Below, piece by piece: positions 10,994 to 22,800 of a stretch of 44,064 nucleotides of DNA (its first letter is position 1; each line of letters opens with the position of its first letter). A program made the translations under genes and the position numbers. This stretch comes from a virus, in IMG/VR virus record IMGVR_UViG_3300029797_000003, positions 1 to 44,064 of that record; one strand, written 5' to 3'. The notes below the pieces were generated by a model. It was not told the DNA's origin and made no database searches. It saw nothing but the letters and a program-made list of their open reading frames with translations.

Positions 10994-13102
10994 TTATATG
11001 CTGAAGTCTGATCCTGCTGTTACAGTACCATTGACTGTGAAATCCCCACCAGTGCCTAAGTTTTTACCTAAGTCATCTGGATCATCAAAGGGTAAATAAA
11101 TGAGGGGTTCAGGGATGTCACCATTGTCAATTGCTTGGGTCAGGTCTTTTGGATATCCAAGCTGGTCAACGAATAGGTTGCGGTTTGATTCTTGTGAGAA
11201 GTCTATGTAATCTGTGGTGAAGTAAACTGAAGCTATATTTCCAGATCCATCCCTTGAACTATACTGTTGAAATAACCCAATTTGATCAGCACCTGAAAAA
11301 TCTATAAACTCACCAACATCAAATATAGTAGAAGCAGCAACTTCAATACCATTTAAATAAAGATTGTCTTTTGTATTATCTGATAAATCAATACTACCAA
11401 CAAGCGTATTCCACCCTGTCACTGTGCCACTATATGATCGGTCATACTCTTGCAGACCACCATCAGAGAATAAACCTACACCCAAACTGCCACTGCTGGG
11501 AGAAACTCTAATCCTAAACGCAGGTTGAACATTTACTGTATCCGCTATAGCGAAATAAAAGGAATCAGAGAGTATATTGAAACAAATGAAGAAAGATACA
11601 ATCTGCCCATCACTACCAGAAAAAGGTGCAGTTAGTGACCCAGCAGCATCCGTTGTAACTAAGGCACTCCTTGTCCAAAACTCACTTGCCCCTCGAGCAC
11701 CAGTCAACCCGCCACCATTCAACGTAAAATCCCCACCAGTACCAAGGTTCAATCCTGGATTATTTGCAGATATAGGCATGGCAATTAACGGGGTATTGCC
11801 GGTTTCCTCAAGGACTTGTCGTATTGGTTTTGGTTTGTTGGTATTTGAATCCCAGAATGGATTGTTGGTGGAAAGGTCAATATAGTTGGTGTCGAAGTAA
11901 AGTTCGCCTATTGAGCATGTCCCAACAATAGTTGGATTATATGGATTTGAGTTAATTAAATAATTTTGCTGACCTGAAAATTTTAAATTAATATCATTAT
12001 AAATATCCCATACACCACTAATAATTTCACCATTAACAGATATAATTCTTTTTGCAGTATTCGACATATCTACAGAAATAGATATTGAAAAAAATTTATC
12101 AATAATGTTCATTAATTCAGATTCACATGTAAGATTTAACACTTTTGATCCACTTGAATTATACATTGACAGATAAAACGCAACATCGTTAAACTTTATT
12201 TCAAAATAATTATTAAGTGTTCCTACCGTACCAAATGCAAAAAATCTACTCAAAAGTTGTAAATGACCTGTAGCACTAAATGTAAACTGCTTCCCATCAC
12301 TTGCCCCTATCCCTGTGCTACTCAAATAATCATCCGTCCCATCAAACTTACTCGCCACACAGTTCCATTGGTTCGGTCCTCTGGCAGCCTGGTCAAGGGT
12401 ACCATTAACTGTGAAGTCCCCACCGGTACCCAAGTTGGTTCCAGCCGTATCAACATCGGTCATGGGGAGGTATAGAATAGGGGCAAGTGAAGCTTGTCCG
12501 TATGCTGGTTTTAGATCGTCTGTAATGAAAAGCCTACGGTTTGCTTCGATTGAAAGATCCCGGTAGGTGTAGTCGAGGAATAGGTGGGCAAGTCTGCCTT
12601 TATATTTAGTAAAGGATGCAGCAGCAAAAGACATAACAACATGTTCTGTTTGTGTAAAATCTATACTGTCGTTTGTAAATGGGGAAGGGGTATATGTAAC
12701 AAGATTATCATTAATATATAAATGGCTCTTGGTATTCAGTAAGTCTCCGCTTATTAATATATGATTCCATGTATTCTTGGCGAAACTACTATCACTCTCC
12801 CCATTTATGATAATAGTGTTAGAGGCATTTCTTGCAAGGATAGTCATAGAGCCATTACTATTAATTCTTAAAAAAAATACCCCATTTCCTACCCTGCTTC
12901 CTGTATCATAAACATATGATGTAGTACCGTCCCAATAAACCCAACAACTAAAAGTAAAAGTTTTGCTATCCGTATTACCAACAAGATCACTGGAACGACT
13001 CAAATAATCATTTTCACCGTCAAAGGATACCGCTTCAGGTAAAATTCCAGTATCTCCACCATCACTACCAGCACACATCAATAATTTATTAGATACACTC
13101 AT
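10994..13102 (-). CDS. tail fibre/spike with three LamG-like domains, 702 aa
   Basis: ATG 13102 overlaps the previous stop by one base (TAATG); the longer frame has no better site. Three LamG (concanavalin-like) domains follow each other, at about residues 25-200, 235-430 and 470-660, each beginning with a FDG-x-(N/D)DYLS-like or equivalent strand (AVSFDGENDYLSRS; ASKFDGTDDYLSST; a diverged third). Each ends in the repeated linker NLGTGGDFT(V/L)NG. LamG domains bind sugars or proteins, so this is a strong candidate for the receptor-binding fibre. The linker recurs at DNA level about every 680 bases, so the gene grew by duplication and can vary by recombination. Its neighbours are a tail beta-domain protein and the DUF4376 assembly protein. 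Confidence 0.85.
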   Translation of the reverse strand: MSVSNKLLMCAGSDGGDTGILPEAVSFDGENDYLSRSSDLVGNTDSKTFTFSCWVYWDGTTSYVYDTGSRVGNGVFFLRINSNGSMTILARNASNTIIINGESDSSFAKNTWNHILISGDLLNTKSHLYINDNLVTYTPSPFTNDSIDFTQTEHVVMSFAAASFTKYKGRLAHLFLDYTYRDLSIEANRRLFITDDLKPAYGQASLAPILYLPMTDVDTAGTNLGTGGDFTVNGTLDQAARGPNQWNCVASKFDGTDDYLSSTGIGASDGKQFTFSATGHLQLLSRFFAFGTVGTLNNYFEIKFNDVAFYLSMYNSSGSKVLNLTCESELMNIIDKFFSISISVDMSNTAKRIISVNGEIISGVWDIYNDINLKFSGQQNYLINSNPYNPTIVGTCSIGELYFDTNYIDLSTNNPFWDSNTNKPKPIRQVLEETGNTPLIAMPISANNPGLNLGTGGDFTLNGGGLTGARGASEFWTRSALVTTDAAGSLTAPFSGSDGQIVSFFICFNILSDSFYFAIADTVNVQPAFRIRVSPSSGSLGVGLFSDGGLQEYDRSYSGTVTGWNTLVGSIDLSDNTKDNLYLNGIEVAASTIFDVGEFIDFSGADQIGLFQQYSSRDGSGNIASVYFTTDYIDFSQESNRNLFVDQLGYPKDLTQAIDNGDIPEPLIYLPFDDPDDLGKNLGTGGDFTVNGTVTAGSDFSI

Positions 13103-13488
13103 TATGACACGTCCAATCCAGCCACAAAGCCCAACCAAGTGGTGCCAGCATCATTGGTGGTGAATACCAATACGTCAATACCATCAGCAGTTAATGTGGG
13201 TGCAGTGGCATCTACCCAATCAACACTCGCAGGCCAGTTTATTGTTTGGCTCCCTCCGTTGGTTAAGAATAGTGTAAAACTTCCATTAATCCCAGACTCT
13301 GGGGGATTAGAGAATGTGAATGTTTGCTCTGCTGTACTTACCGTAGCGGTAACAACATTGCCATCTTCCAGGTCAATATCGTCAGTACCGCCTCCGAGAT
13401 CCCCAAGGGCGTTAACTGTCTCCCCACCATTGCCGGAAGCACTCCCGGAACCAATTGACATAAAAATAGGACATCCTACTCCATTCAT
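13102..13488 (-). CDS. small tail/virion beta-domain protein, 128 aa
   Basis: The C-terminal 80 residues (TFTFSNPPESGINGSFTLFL, NGGSQTINWPASVDW, then TADGIDVLVFTTNDAGTTWLGF) form a beta-sandwich pattern found at the ends of many phage fibre and appendage proteins. The N-terminus is Gly/Ser rich. It is probably a fibre-associated or adaptor protein. It overlaps the LamG gene by TAATG, so both products are likely made in fixed proportion. An opposite-strand frame of similar length has no ribosome binding site and is a shadow. Confidence 0.75.
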   Translation of the reverse strand: MNGVGCPIFMSIGSGSASGNGGETVNALGDLGGGTDDIDLEDGNVVTATVSTAEQTFTFSNPPESGINGSFTLFLTNGGSQTINWPASVDWVDATAPTLTADGIDVLVFTTNDAGTTWLGFVAGLDVS

Positions 13489-13512
13489 TCCAATTTCCTC
13501 CCCTATTATTAC

Positions 13513-13800
13513 TTAATCATCCATCCTGCTACCAGGTCTCAACACCAAAGTCGCTTCGCCTGAAAGTGCCTTGGCGTACATTACGGTGTCCCCCGGTTTT
13601 TCATAGTGCGACCAGCATAAACCAACGATGCCGGCAAGAGTTTCATCGGTGCCCTCAGAATCCGTGGCAAAATAAAAAGCAACAACTCCGCCGTCATCAT
13701 CCACGGCATGCACAGAAAAACCAAAAGCATCATCATCTCCCAGGGTCACAGCTGTATATGTGCTATCATTCAATGTAAATGTTCGAGCAGATTTAATCAT
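13513..13800 (-). CDS. hypothetical virion protein, 95 aa
   Basis: ATG 13800 follows AAAGGAAAA. The protein is acidic and beta-rich (TFTLNDSTYTAVTLGDDDAF, then VVAFYFATDSEGTDE), without membrane segments. It resembles small appendage or decoration proteins of phages in composition only. Its place between the polyvalent protein and the fibre genes suggests a structural role. Not identified further. Confidence 0.65.
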   Translation of the reverse strand: MIKSARTFTLNDSTYTAVTLGDDDAFGFSVHAVDDDGGVVAFYFATDSEGTDETLAGIVGLCWSHYEKPGDTVMYAKALSGEATLVLRPGSRMDD

Positions 13801-13813
13801 AATTTTTCCTTTA

Positions 13814-16800
13814 TTAATTTTCTACGCGCATGCGTTCTCGTTTATTCGGCCTGAAGGCTCGCCTAACTCGACTCTTAATGGTTTTTGGAGTTATTGGTGA
13901 CATAATTCTTGTCAGACCATTGCTTTTAACTCTCGCATTAAATTTTAAAACTTCGTCAACAATATCCTGCCATTCTTCCGGATTTTTATCTTTTCCAGGT
14001 TTGGCATGATAGTGCACAATCCGGCTGTAGATCCTGCGCTTACGTTCTGAATACTGTCGCATTAATGTAGTTTCGTTCCATTTGATTTCACGGGGCTTGG
14101 ACAGTCTGATTGGATTCAAACCCGCCGCCCTCATAATCCCGGAACCTAAATTGCCTTTCAGTTGCTCATTGCCAAAAAACACTGGATCACCTGACCGGGT
14201 GGTTACGCCATCTGTGGTTTCTCGTATTGCCTTGACAACATTACCGGCGGCAAGCGGTGTGATTTTTTCAAGACCTTTAAGGTAGTTTCCCTGGGTCAAG
14301 TTCTGGCCGCCCTGGTAAATGTTTCGCATCATACCACCGATTGGCCCTAATAGATCCAAAGGTTCTTGTATATCAGGTAAATTAGGAGCAAGCGACCCCT
14401 TGAGGTTGATACCCGCCAATCCAGGCAAGCCATAGCGGGCAACATCGCCCCCGGTTTCACCAAAAAGAGACTCTGCTACCTGGTAAATCTTTTCTTCCGG
14501 ATCATCTTCATCCATGGCTTTAAAAATCATTTTCACAGCAGGCAATAAAATGGAACTGGCCGCGCCGCCAAATACCATTGGAGAAAGAATCATATAAGTT
14601 GCCGCCGCTGCCTGCCGCCGCCCAATCATATAAGCCATCGTTGTAAAATAATTGTGCATGAATGTTTGGAAAATATACATAGCCGATGCCGCCCGGAGCC
14701 CCCGGCCTTTCCTCAGCAATGCCGGTTGATTTTCTGCGCCATAAATTCCGTGGGCTCTATCCGATACGGTCTTTGCTTTTGACAAGGCATCCTCTTTTGA
14801 CATGCCCGGATTTTCTGCCATAATCCCTTTATATGCCGCCAAAAGAGTTGTGCCACGGTTAAATTCCTCCGTAATCTTGAAAGGAGTCATCAGCAACTCA
14901 ACCGCCCTGCCGTATTTCTGGGCCGGGCCGGATTTTAAAGCATTTACGGTTTCCATATTTAGCTGAGCCGCTACCCATCCCCTGGAAAAAATTTCCTCAA
15001 GGATGGCCCGATCATTTTTTGAAACATTACCTTTTCCCGTGACAAAAGAAGCGTAAGCCTTCCCGGCTTGAACAATATGTGTGGCAGTCCGTTTCAATGG
15101 CACCCCGCCATAAGCATTCATGGCAGCCGGAACGGTGGTTCCCATGGCCGTGATGTTGACTGCGGCAGATGACAAACGCCCACCAAGAAACCAAACACTT
15201 GCCAAACCCTTCAGGGTATTTACCACCCGATCACCGGCCTCATCATTTTTTAGCACATTTTCAACAGCATTGACGGCATCTGTATAAGCCCGTTTCTGCC
15301 GCTTAGGATCAATCATGTTGTCCTGGATGTACTGCCGGTATTCTTTATGAATGTTGCCCCGCAGTCGGGCAATTTCCTGATGTGTAGCAGCCGCCTGATC
15401 CTTATCTTTCCATTTCAGAATTTTTTCTTTTTCACGGAAAAGGGTACCGATTCTAAATAACCGGTCCTGTCTACTTGCCTCGGATTCAGTTTTAACCCCT
15501 ACCCGTTCCCGTTGTAATTCTTTAATTTTCTGATCAATGGTGACAATTCGTTCTTCTTCGGTTTTAGAATTCTTTTGAAGGGTCTCTAAATGTTCTTCAG
15601 CCATTTTTAAAGATTTATAATCCGGGTGCTGTTCTTGCCATTCATTCCAAGTATAATGCTGACCGGTAATTGCCTTGGATGTATTCAAGGCTACTTGCTG
15701 TTTGGCAAATCCGCCAGCCGCCGAGTTGATCGCCTGGGCAATGGCCTTGACCGGGTCAGTTTCATATCCTACCGGTACATCTTTCCCCACGGCATCGGAT
15801 CTGGAAATCATCCGGGCACGGCTGCCCCTGGCTCGGAGATCATCAGCCAATTGGTTGGCTATGCTCTGGGCAATCTCAAAAGAAATATCCGTTTCCTGGC
15901 CTTGAGCCATGAATAAAGCATTGGTAACAATTTCGTGCATATCTTTGGGAGCGTTGTCAAAACGATATCCGGGAGACCAACTATTTCCACGACGCCCCTT
16001 GTCAGAATAGAACTGTCCACCCAATTTCTTTAAAACAGACTCAGACCAAGCATAAACACCGCCATTAGGCAAAACATAGTCATCCCCCCGCCATTCACCT
16101 TTTAAACCCAAATCCTCAAGCTTCCGAAGTTTGGTATCTAATTTGGTTTCTGCCAAAGCCTGGTTAACCATAGCCTGGGTTGAAAGGATGCTTTTCACAT
16201 TCTGATATACATCCTCTGACATACTGCCAACCTTCTCCACTTCCACAGTATACCCTTTGGACTTCATTTTCCCGGCCAGAAAATCAGCAGTCTTTTTAAA
16301 ATCCCGATACTCAATAAAATCGTGTTCACCTTCTTTCTTTGCTAAAATTCTCCAATCACCGTTTGAACGTTGTCTCGGAAAATAATAGGAAGATCGATCT
16401 CCCATTTGTGACAGAGCAACTTTCAGGTTAATACGGACTTCACCACCTTCTGTCCGTGTCACAACGTCAGGGATTGTAAGGCCACGGTCTTCATATTCCT
16501 GGATAATAGACTCCCAAGATTCTGCGTAAAAATCATGAAGGTTGACTGTCATGGTTCTAAATGCTCGTAGCGCATCACGGCCTACCGGATCTGGATATTC
16601 ATCAATTTCGTACTGGATCGCCAAGACACGGGCTTTCTTTTTTGTTAAAATTCCTTCCTCTAAAACTGATCGCTCGCCGGTACGTTCGTTTTTTGGTGAT
16701 TTGATTGTCCATGTGCCATCTTCATCCTGAATAAGAATGGCCCCGATTTGGTTGATATCCCTGTCAATAAGATATTTTTTCAATTGGGCATAAGCCGCTT

Positions 16801-19800
16801 TATTCTGTTTTTGTAGATCTTGGAGAGTTCCGACCATGGACTCATCACCGTTTTTATATAATTCGTTTTCTTTTTGGAACTTCCACTCAGACCGTTTCAA
16901 TAATTCGTCAAATGTTCTTTTCAGGGCAGGTATTTTTTCAGAGTAATGAGACATCAAGCCCATGAGGTTTTCGATAACACCAATATCTTCTTTATAATGA
17001 GCGCCCTTATTTTTACGATTTGACCAAACGTTTTTCATTCCGGATAAAATCTGGTCATAGGTTTTTTCCTTTTCTTTGATTGGGATGGTATCCGTGTCAA
17101 CAGAGAATTGGGACGCATCTTGCTTGACCTGATTTGTTGCCTGCCTGTCATTGACATCCCGGCTATAAATATTTTCGGACTCATATTCCCTGGCAAGCTT
17201 CCGGGCGGATTGTCTCCCGATGTGAGTCAGTGCATCAAAGAAATCCATAACCTTTTGAATGATTGCGCGAACTTTTGAGCCTTCTTGGTATTGTTTCCGA
17301 TCATCCACAATTTGAGCTAAGGCATTCGAGGCGTTTTCCTCAACGTCGTTTTGCAATTTGTATTTGAATTTATTTTGTGCATCCAGGTTTTTTGCTATGT
17401 TATTGAGGATTCTCTCTTCCTCCACAGAGACCATACCAAATTCTCTTAATGCGTGGTAGTTCTCGTGAATCGGTGTTCTTCTGTCTGCGTCTTTCAGGTT
17501 GATAGTTATTGTGCCATTCTGATATTTGCCTTGAATAACGCCATTCTTCTCCATTCTGCCGGATTCTATAGCAATGCGGATATCATTACCGCCGATATGA
17601 TTCACTGTCTCTATTTTGACGCCTTTGCCGTTTGTAAACTGGATAGATAGAGTCCCGTCTTTATTAGTGGTGATCTGCTGGTTTTTGTATTGGGATTTGA
17701 TCTGATCAAGGGTTATACCTTGACCAGGGGTATGGTCTGTGGTGGTGGAATACTTCGACCGATCTTCCTCAACCCCAACAATATCCTTTGCCGCCCACAA
17801 CGCAGGATCACTCCTTTTACGCTGCCATGCACCCACGCTCGGAGCCCACCGGAAGCCATTTTTCTTTAATCGACCCCTGATATCTTCGCTCGGTTTCTCT
17901 TCATGGAAAATCTGAACCCGGTTATCTTCCACATTATCGATGATCTGGCCGCCGTCAAAATCAATCTGCGTGGTTTCTTCGTTGGTTTGCTTTTCGAGTT
18001 CGGCTATCCGGTCCCTGGTGCGTTTGATATTGGCGTTGTTATTGGATAGGGCATAGGCAGGGAACCCGACTTTTCCGGCATAATCAGGTTCGAGTAAATT
18101 CTTGGCGTCTTTTTCTTTAATGCCAAGTTTGGCAAGTTCTTCAATTTTCTGTTCGTCGGTTTTCTTTTTGGCTCGGGTAATCCGATTGGCAGACTTCATC
18201 ATCTCCTGGGCGGCTTCCAGATCAGCCAATTTTTTACTCAGCTTATCAACGGCTTTGGGATCATCACTGGAAATCACACCGGATAAATCAAGATTGCGCT
18301 TAATGGCGTTTTGGGCTTTTTTATCCCACGCCTGTAATTCTTCATACCTACGCTGCTCGGCATCAAGGGCTTTTTGATTTTTAGTTGTTGGGAATCTCGC
18401 GGCACCGGTAATCATGGAAGACATAGTTTTTGACTTGGCATCCAAAACCGCCCCGTATTTTTTCAGATAACCTTGTTTATATTGTTCAAGTTCGACTTTT
18501 AACGCCCCTTCCTGTTCAGGTTTAATCCGTTTCAGGAAATAATCCCTCACGGATTTCATATGCTGGACATACCCGGCCTGTTCCTGTTCAGCTCGTTCAT
18601 CCGGAACATGACTTGTACCTCTGTGAGCGTCATAGGCTTTTTGGTAATCCAAATCGTTTGGGAGGGGGTCAAGAATCTCTAATTTTTCAAGTTCCTTGTT
18701 CTTTTTTTCGACATGCTCCTTGATTGATTTCCGCTGACCGGCAGAGAGTTTACCTTTTAAACGAACCTCACCTTCTCTGATATCGTTGATTATTTTTTGC
18801 TTGTGAGGGAGAGGTTGACTTATTCCTGAACCGTCGGGTACTTTCCGGGCTGTTTCTCCATCTTTGGCTGTGGCACCTTGATCTGACAAGGAACTTCCGG
18901 GTACTCGATCTTTTGAGAGGACGGCAAGCAGGGAGTCGAGGTATTTTTCAAGGGCTTCCCCTTCTTTTTCACTTTCATAACGGTAAGTTTCCTTTAAATC
19001 ACCCACCCGGTCAGCTACAGCGGCCTTTGCAGCTTGAATATCTTCCTCTAAAGAGTTTGATTTCTCAAGAAATTTATCAAGCTGTCTGGGTGTTAACGTT
19101 CCTTCATCAATCTTGTCAAGGATTTCCGGACCAGTCAAATTTTCAGGCAGTGACAAGATATCAGCATACTTGTCATCTATTCTATCATTAACGGACTTTT
19201 CAACCGTATCGCGTTGACTTTTCGGTGTGGCATCCAGGTCAACAACATCGTCCATGCCGGTAGAATCAAACTCCGGATAATGCCGAACGCCTTCATAAAA
19301 AGATCGCAAATAAGGCTTAATGGTTTCTCCGACATCCTCAACCATAGCCTTTGAATATGCAGTGAAAGTCCGGGCACCGGCTTCAATATGATATCCGGCA
19401 AGCTGAATACCTGCCAACATGATTTCCGGGTCAATGCCGGAATTTAGCTGATTACCAGATAATTTTTTACGAAGAAGTTCACGGGCTTTATCGGCACCTT
19501 CTTTGGTAAAGACTTTATTTCTTTCGCCATATTTGGTAGGCGTTATTTCTTGTTTAGTTTGTTGATCCTCTGTTCTTCCGGATCTTCCGGAATCTTCATC
19601 GCGTCCTTTATCGCCCCTTGCAATATCGCCCGTTTTGCGTCCTGGGCTTCTTTTTTGGTCGGTGGGTTCTTCAAATAAGCTTTGTTGTCTGTCTTCGTAT
19701 TTGTCATTTAAAAATTCCTTGGTTGTTTCAATTAAATCTTTTGAAGTTAACTCATTCGTTGTACCAAACATTTCAGCTTGTGACAAATCAGCAATATAAG

Positions 19801-22800
19801 CCCGAAGCCTAACACCCATCGAATCAAAAAATTCACCAATACGTTTTCCGCTTCTGATATTGTCTGCTAATAATTGAGCGATGATCTTAACTTCTTCACT
19901 TGGATCACTTCCAAATAAATCCCCCTGGTCAATCGTTTGTCTTAATTTAGCCTGCAATGCGGTTCGACCATTCCCGGCTTTTATATCTGGATACTCTCTT
20001 TGGGCGCGACGTAATAACTCAATGCCTCCAACTATATCTTCAACAATACCGGTCCCAGCGAGATTATCATCAAGGCCACGAGCTTTAACAAAATTGGGGG
20101 CACCCTTTGTCAATCCATTTAAAATATTCTTGATATCTGGATTTGCTTCCTCGGCAGACAACTTAAGTAACTCTTCAGACCCATATGCCTTCTGGAAAAC
20201 AGCGGCCTGAACACGGTCAATCAACTGTTTATTCGCCCTGCCATCCTCGGTTACATATCCGGCTCGTTCCTCTGGAGACATTTTATCAAGAAACAGATCA
20301 ATAAAACCTTTATTTGTGGCGGCCATCAGGTTCCCGTCTTGGTCCGGCCGGAACATAGCCAGATCATCAGATGATAAATTGCCGGCATCCACTATGGCCT
20401 GTTCAGTGCTGCTCAATTTAGCCGTGTCTGCTTCATTGGCCTGCTGGGTGAACCGGGATAGATTGTCAATATCAGTTTGCCTGCGACGAACCAGAACCGG
20501 TTCTTTGATCGCCTTGACCTGGTCCACAGTCAACCCGAATAATTCTGCATTTTTTTGCAACCAAACCTTATACTCTGATCCGGTCTTACCACCGGCATAC
20601 GCTTTACGAATCGCCAATGTTCGGCCGTTCCCAGACTCAACAATATTTGAATCTTTCCCTACCATGGGGGCACCCTGGGCAACATTGGCACTTTCACCGA
20701 GTCTGGCAGGATTCAGTTTAGATGCCATGTTCTCCACCTGCATAAGTGAAGCTTTTCTACTACGCTCCCTGGGTTGAAGTTCAGCAGGGAAGTCAGGATT
20801 AACAGACATGTTGTCATTGTGACTTGTGATCAATTCATCCGCGTCAATCACTTCATAGTTGAAATCAATAGATGTATTGTCATTTAAATATGTGGTTCCT
20901 GAAGATCCTGTGTTTTCTGGAGTTGCTGTTTGCTCATGAGATGCGACACGTTTCAAGGATATGGTATCACCAACTGATGGTTCGTTCTTTTTATTATTCT
21001 GATCATCTACCGTCTTCTCTCGCCCAACAAATCCACCGTCAACCGCTATAGCTTCATGAGTATCGGCCATGCCTTTCTTTTTAAGGTGATTGTCCAGGAC
21101 GACTTTTGATTTCCAGGGGTTGCCTTTTGAGGTTTTGATATCTGACGCACCATCCTGAGCCTTTGCAATACGGTCACGCTCAGCCCGAACACGATCATTG
21201 TAACCAGGGGTATTTAAATCCGTTTCTTTCTCTTGTTGAAAACCAAGTTGTTGCAAAGCCTCTGTTTTGTATTGTTCTGTGACATTGGAGACATCAACTC
21301 CAAGCCGGTCAAACTCGGAAAGCTCTTTTTCTGTAAAAAGGTTGCGGCCTTTTTTTTGTGGAGAAGTAACCCCACTCGGTGCGCCGGGTTCCGTGGCGGG
21401 CGGGGTGTTGTTTTCTGTTTCTGCACTTGCCGCTTCCGGCACAACCCCGGCCTGTTCCCCCAGAGCCCCCGGCTGCCGAGCCTGCCACCGGGCATATTCA
21501 CTGACCTTGTCGTTACCGGCATACTCTTTGTCTACGGCTTCAACCGATCCGAGCTTCTTGACACGATTTTCTATAAAACGAATCTGTGCTTGGTCGGTTA
21601 TAGTGGGCTTATCTATTATTTTCTCAGAAGTGGTATTTCCCACCGGGCTATTACTATAATCGCTTATAGGTTGTGGATCATCCGCTAACGACAAGCCAAC
21701 TTGAGGATCATTTTCTTGCTTTTGTGATCCACTAATCAGATCCTTTTCAAGGACAAAGGTGTTTTTGCCATCGATCTTCTGGACAGACCAACGATTTTTA
21801 TTCTTTTTGACCAACTTCCCTGACAGGGTTTTACCTGCTTTGGTCTGCCATGTTACGGAATCGCCAGGGGTTAACTTTACTTTTTCAGACCTGATATTGG
21901 GCGTTTTCGCTTCTTCGGTAATATCTGCTTCTTCGCTAATTAGCGTATTTTCTGGAATTACCGTTGGATCAGTCTTTTCAACGCGATGTCCAGCAATATC
22001 CGTGTCAATAGATTGAGCCTGGCTATTTAACTCACGCTTGACTTGCGCCTTGATTCGCGCCTGTTCCCGCTGCTTTAAAATTTCCTGTTCCCATACCCGC
22101 CCCTGTTGCTCAGACTGTTGATTTTCATATTCTCGCAACAAGCCTTCAGCGTCCGATTGAATCGGGGGCCTATCCGGATACTCTTTAATATCGGCCTGGG
22201 CCTGTTGTAAATTCTGTTCAAATTCATCAATCTTTTGATCCCTGAAATCTTCCTGAAATTGATCAAAGCTATCTGACTCTTGACCAATCAAATTTTTCAT
22301 GGGAAGGGAGATTTTATCTTCGGACCGGCTATAACCAACCTGCGTTTCAGGCTCGGATTTATCAACACGAGATTTACTTGCCTCCCATTCCTTTCTTAAT
22401 GTTTCAACATCCGGTTGGATCGGTGGGCGTGGTTTGTAATTTTTAATGCCGGACTGAGCTTTTTTAAGTTCTTGTTCAAATGTATCTGCTTGAACATTAT
22501 AAAGAAATTCATCGAAAGTTTTAGATTCATCCGCGATAAGCTCTCTACGCTGATCAACTGTTTTTGATGTCTGTTCTTCCGGTTGTTTGTCTTCCGGAAG
22601 TTGTTCAACCATCCCTGGTTGCATTGGGGAAACATCTGAAGAACTTTGGTTCTCTGATGGAATTTGCTGTGAATCCTGTTCAGGTTTATAATCCGTAGTG
22701 GCCTCAACTTCATCTACCGGATATTCATAAATATCTTCTTCTGGAATGCCGCGTTCAACTTCCTTTTGGAATGCGTATTCCTTAATTTGGCTGTCTATAT

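Noticed and set aside
13139-13516. 125-codon plus-strand frame over the tail beta-domain gene
   Set aside because: Opposite-strand shadow without ribosome binding site; the minus-strand gene fits the operon and family pattern.
20316-20777. Plus-strand frames within the giant gene, for example 153 codons here
   Set aside because: Every one is antisense to a conserved part of the polyvalent protein and lacks expression signals.
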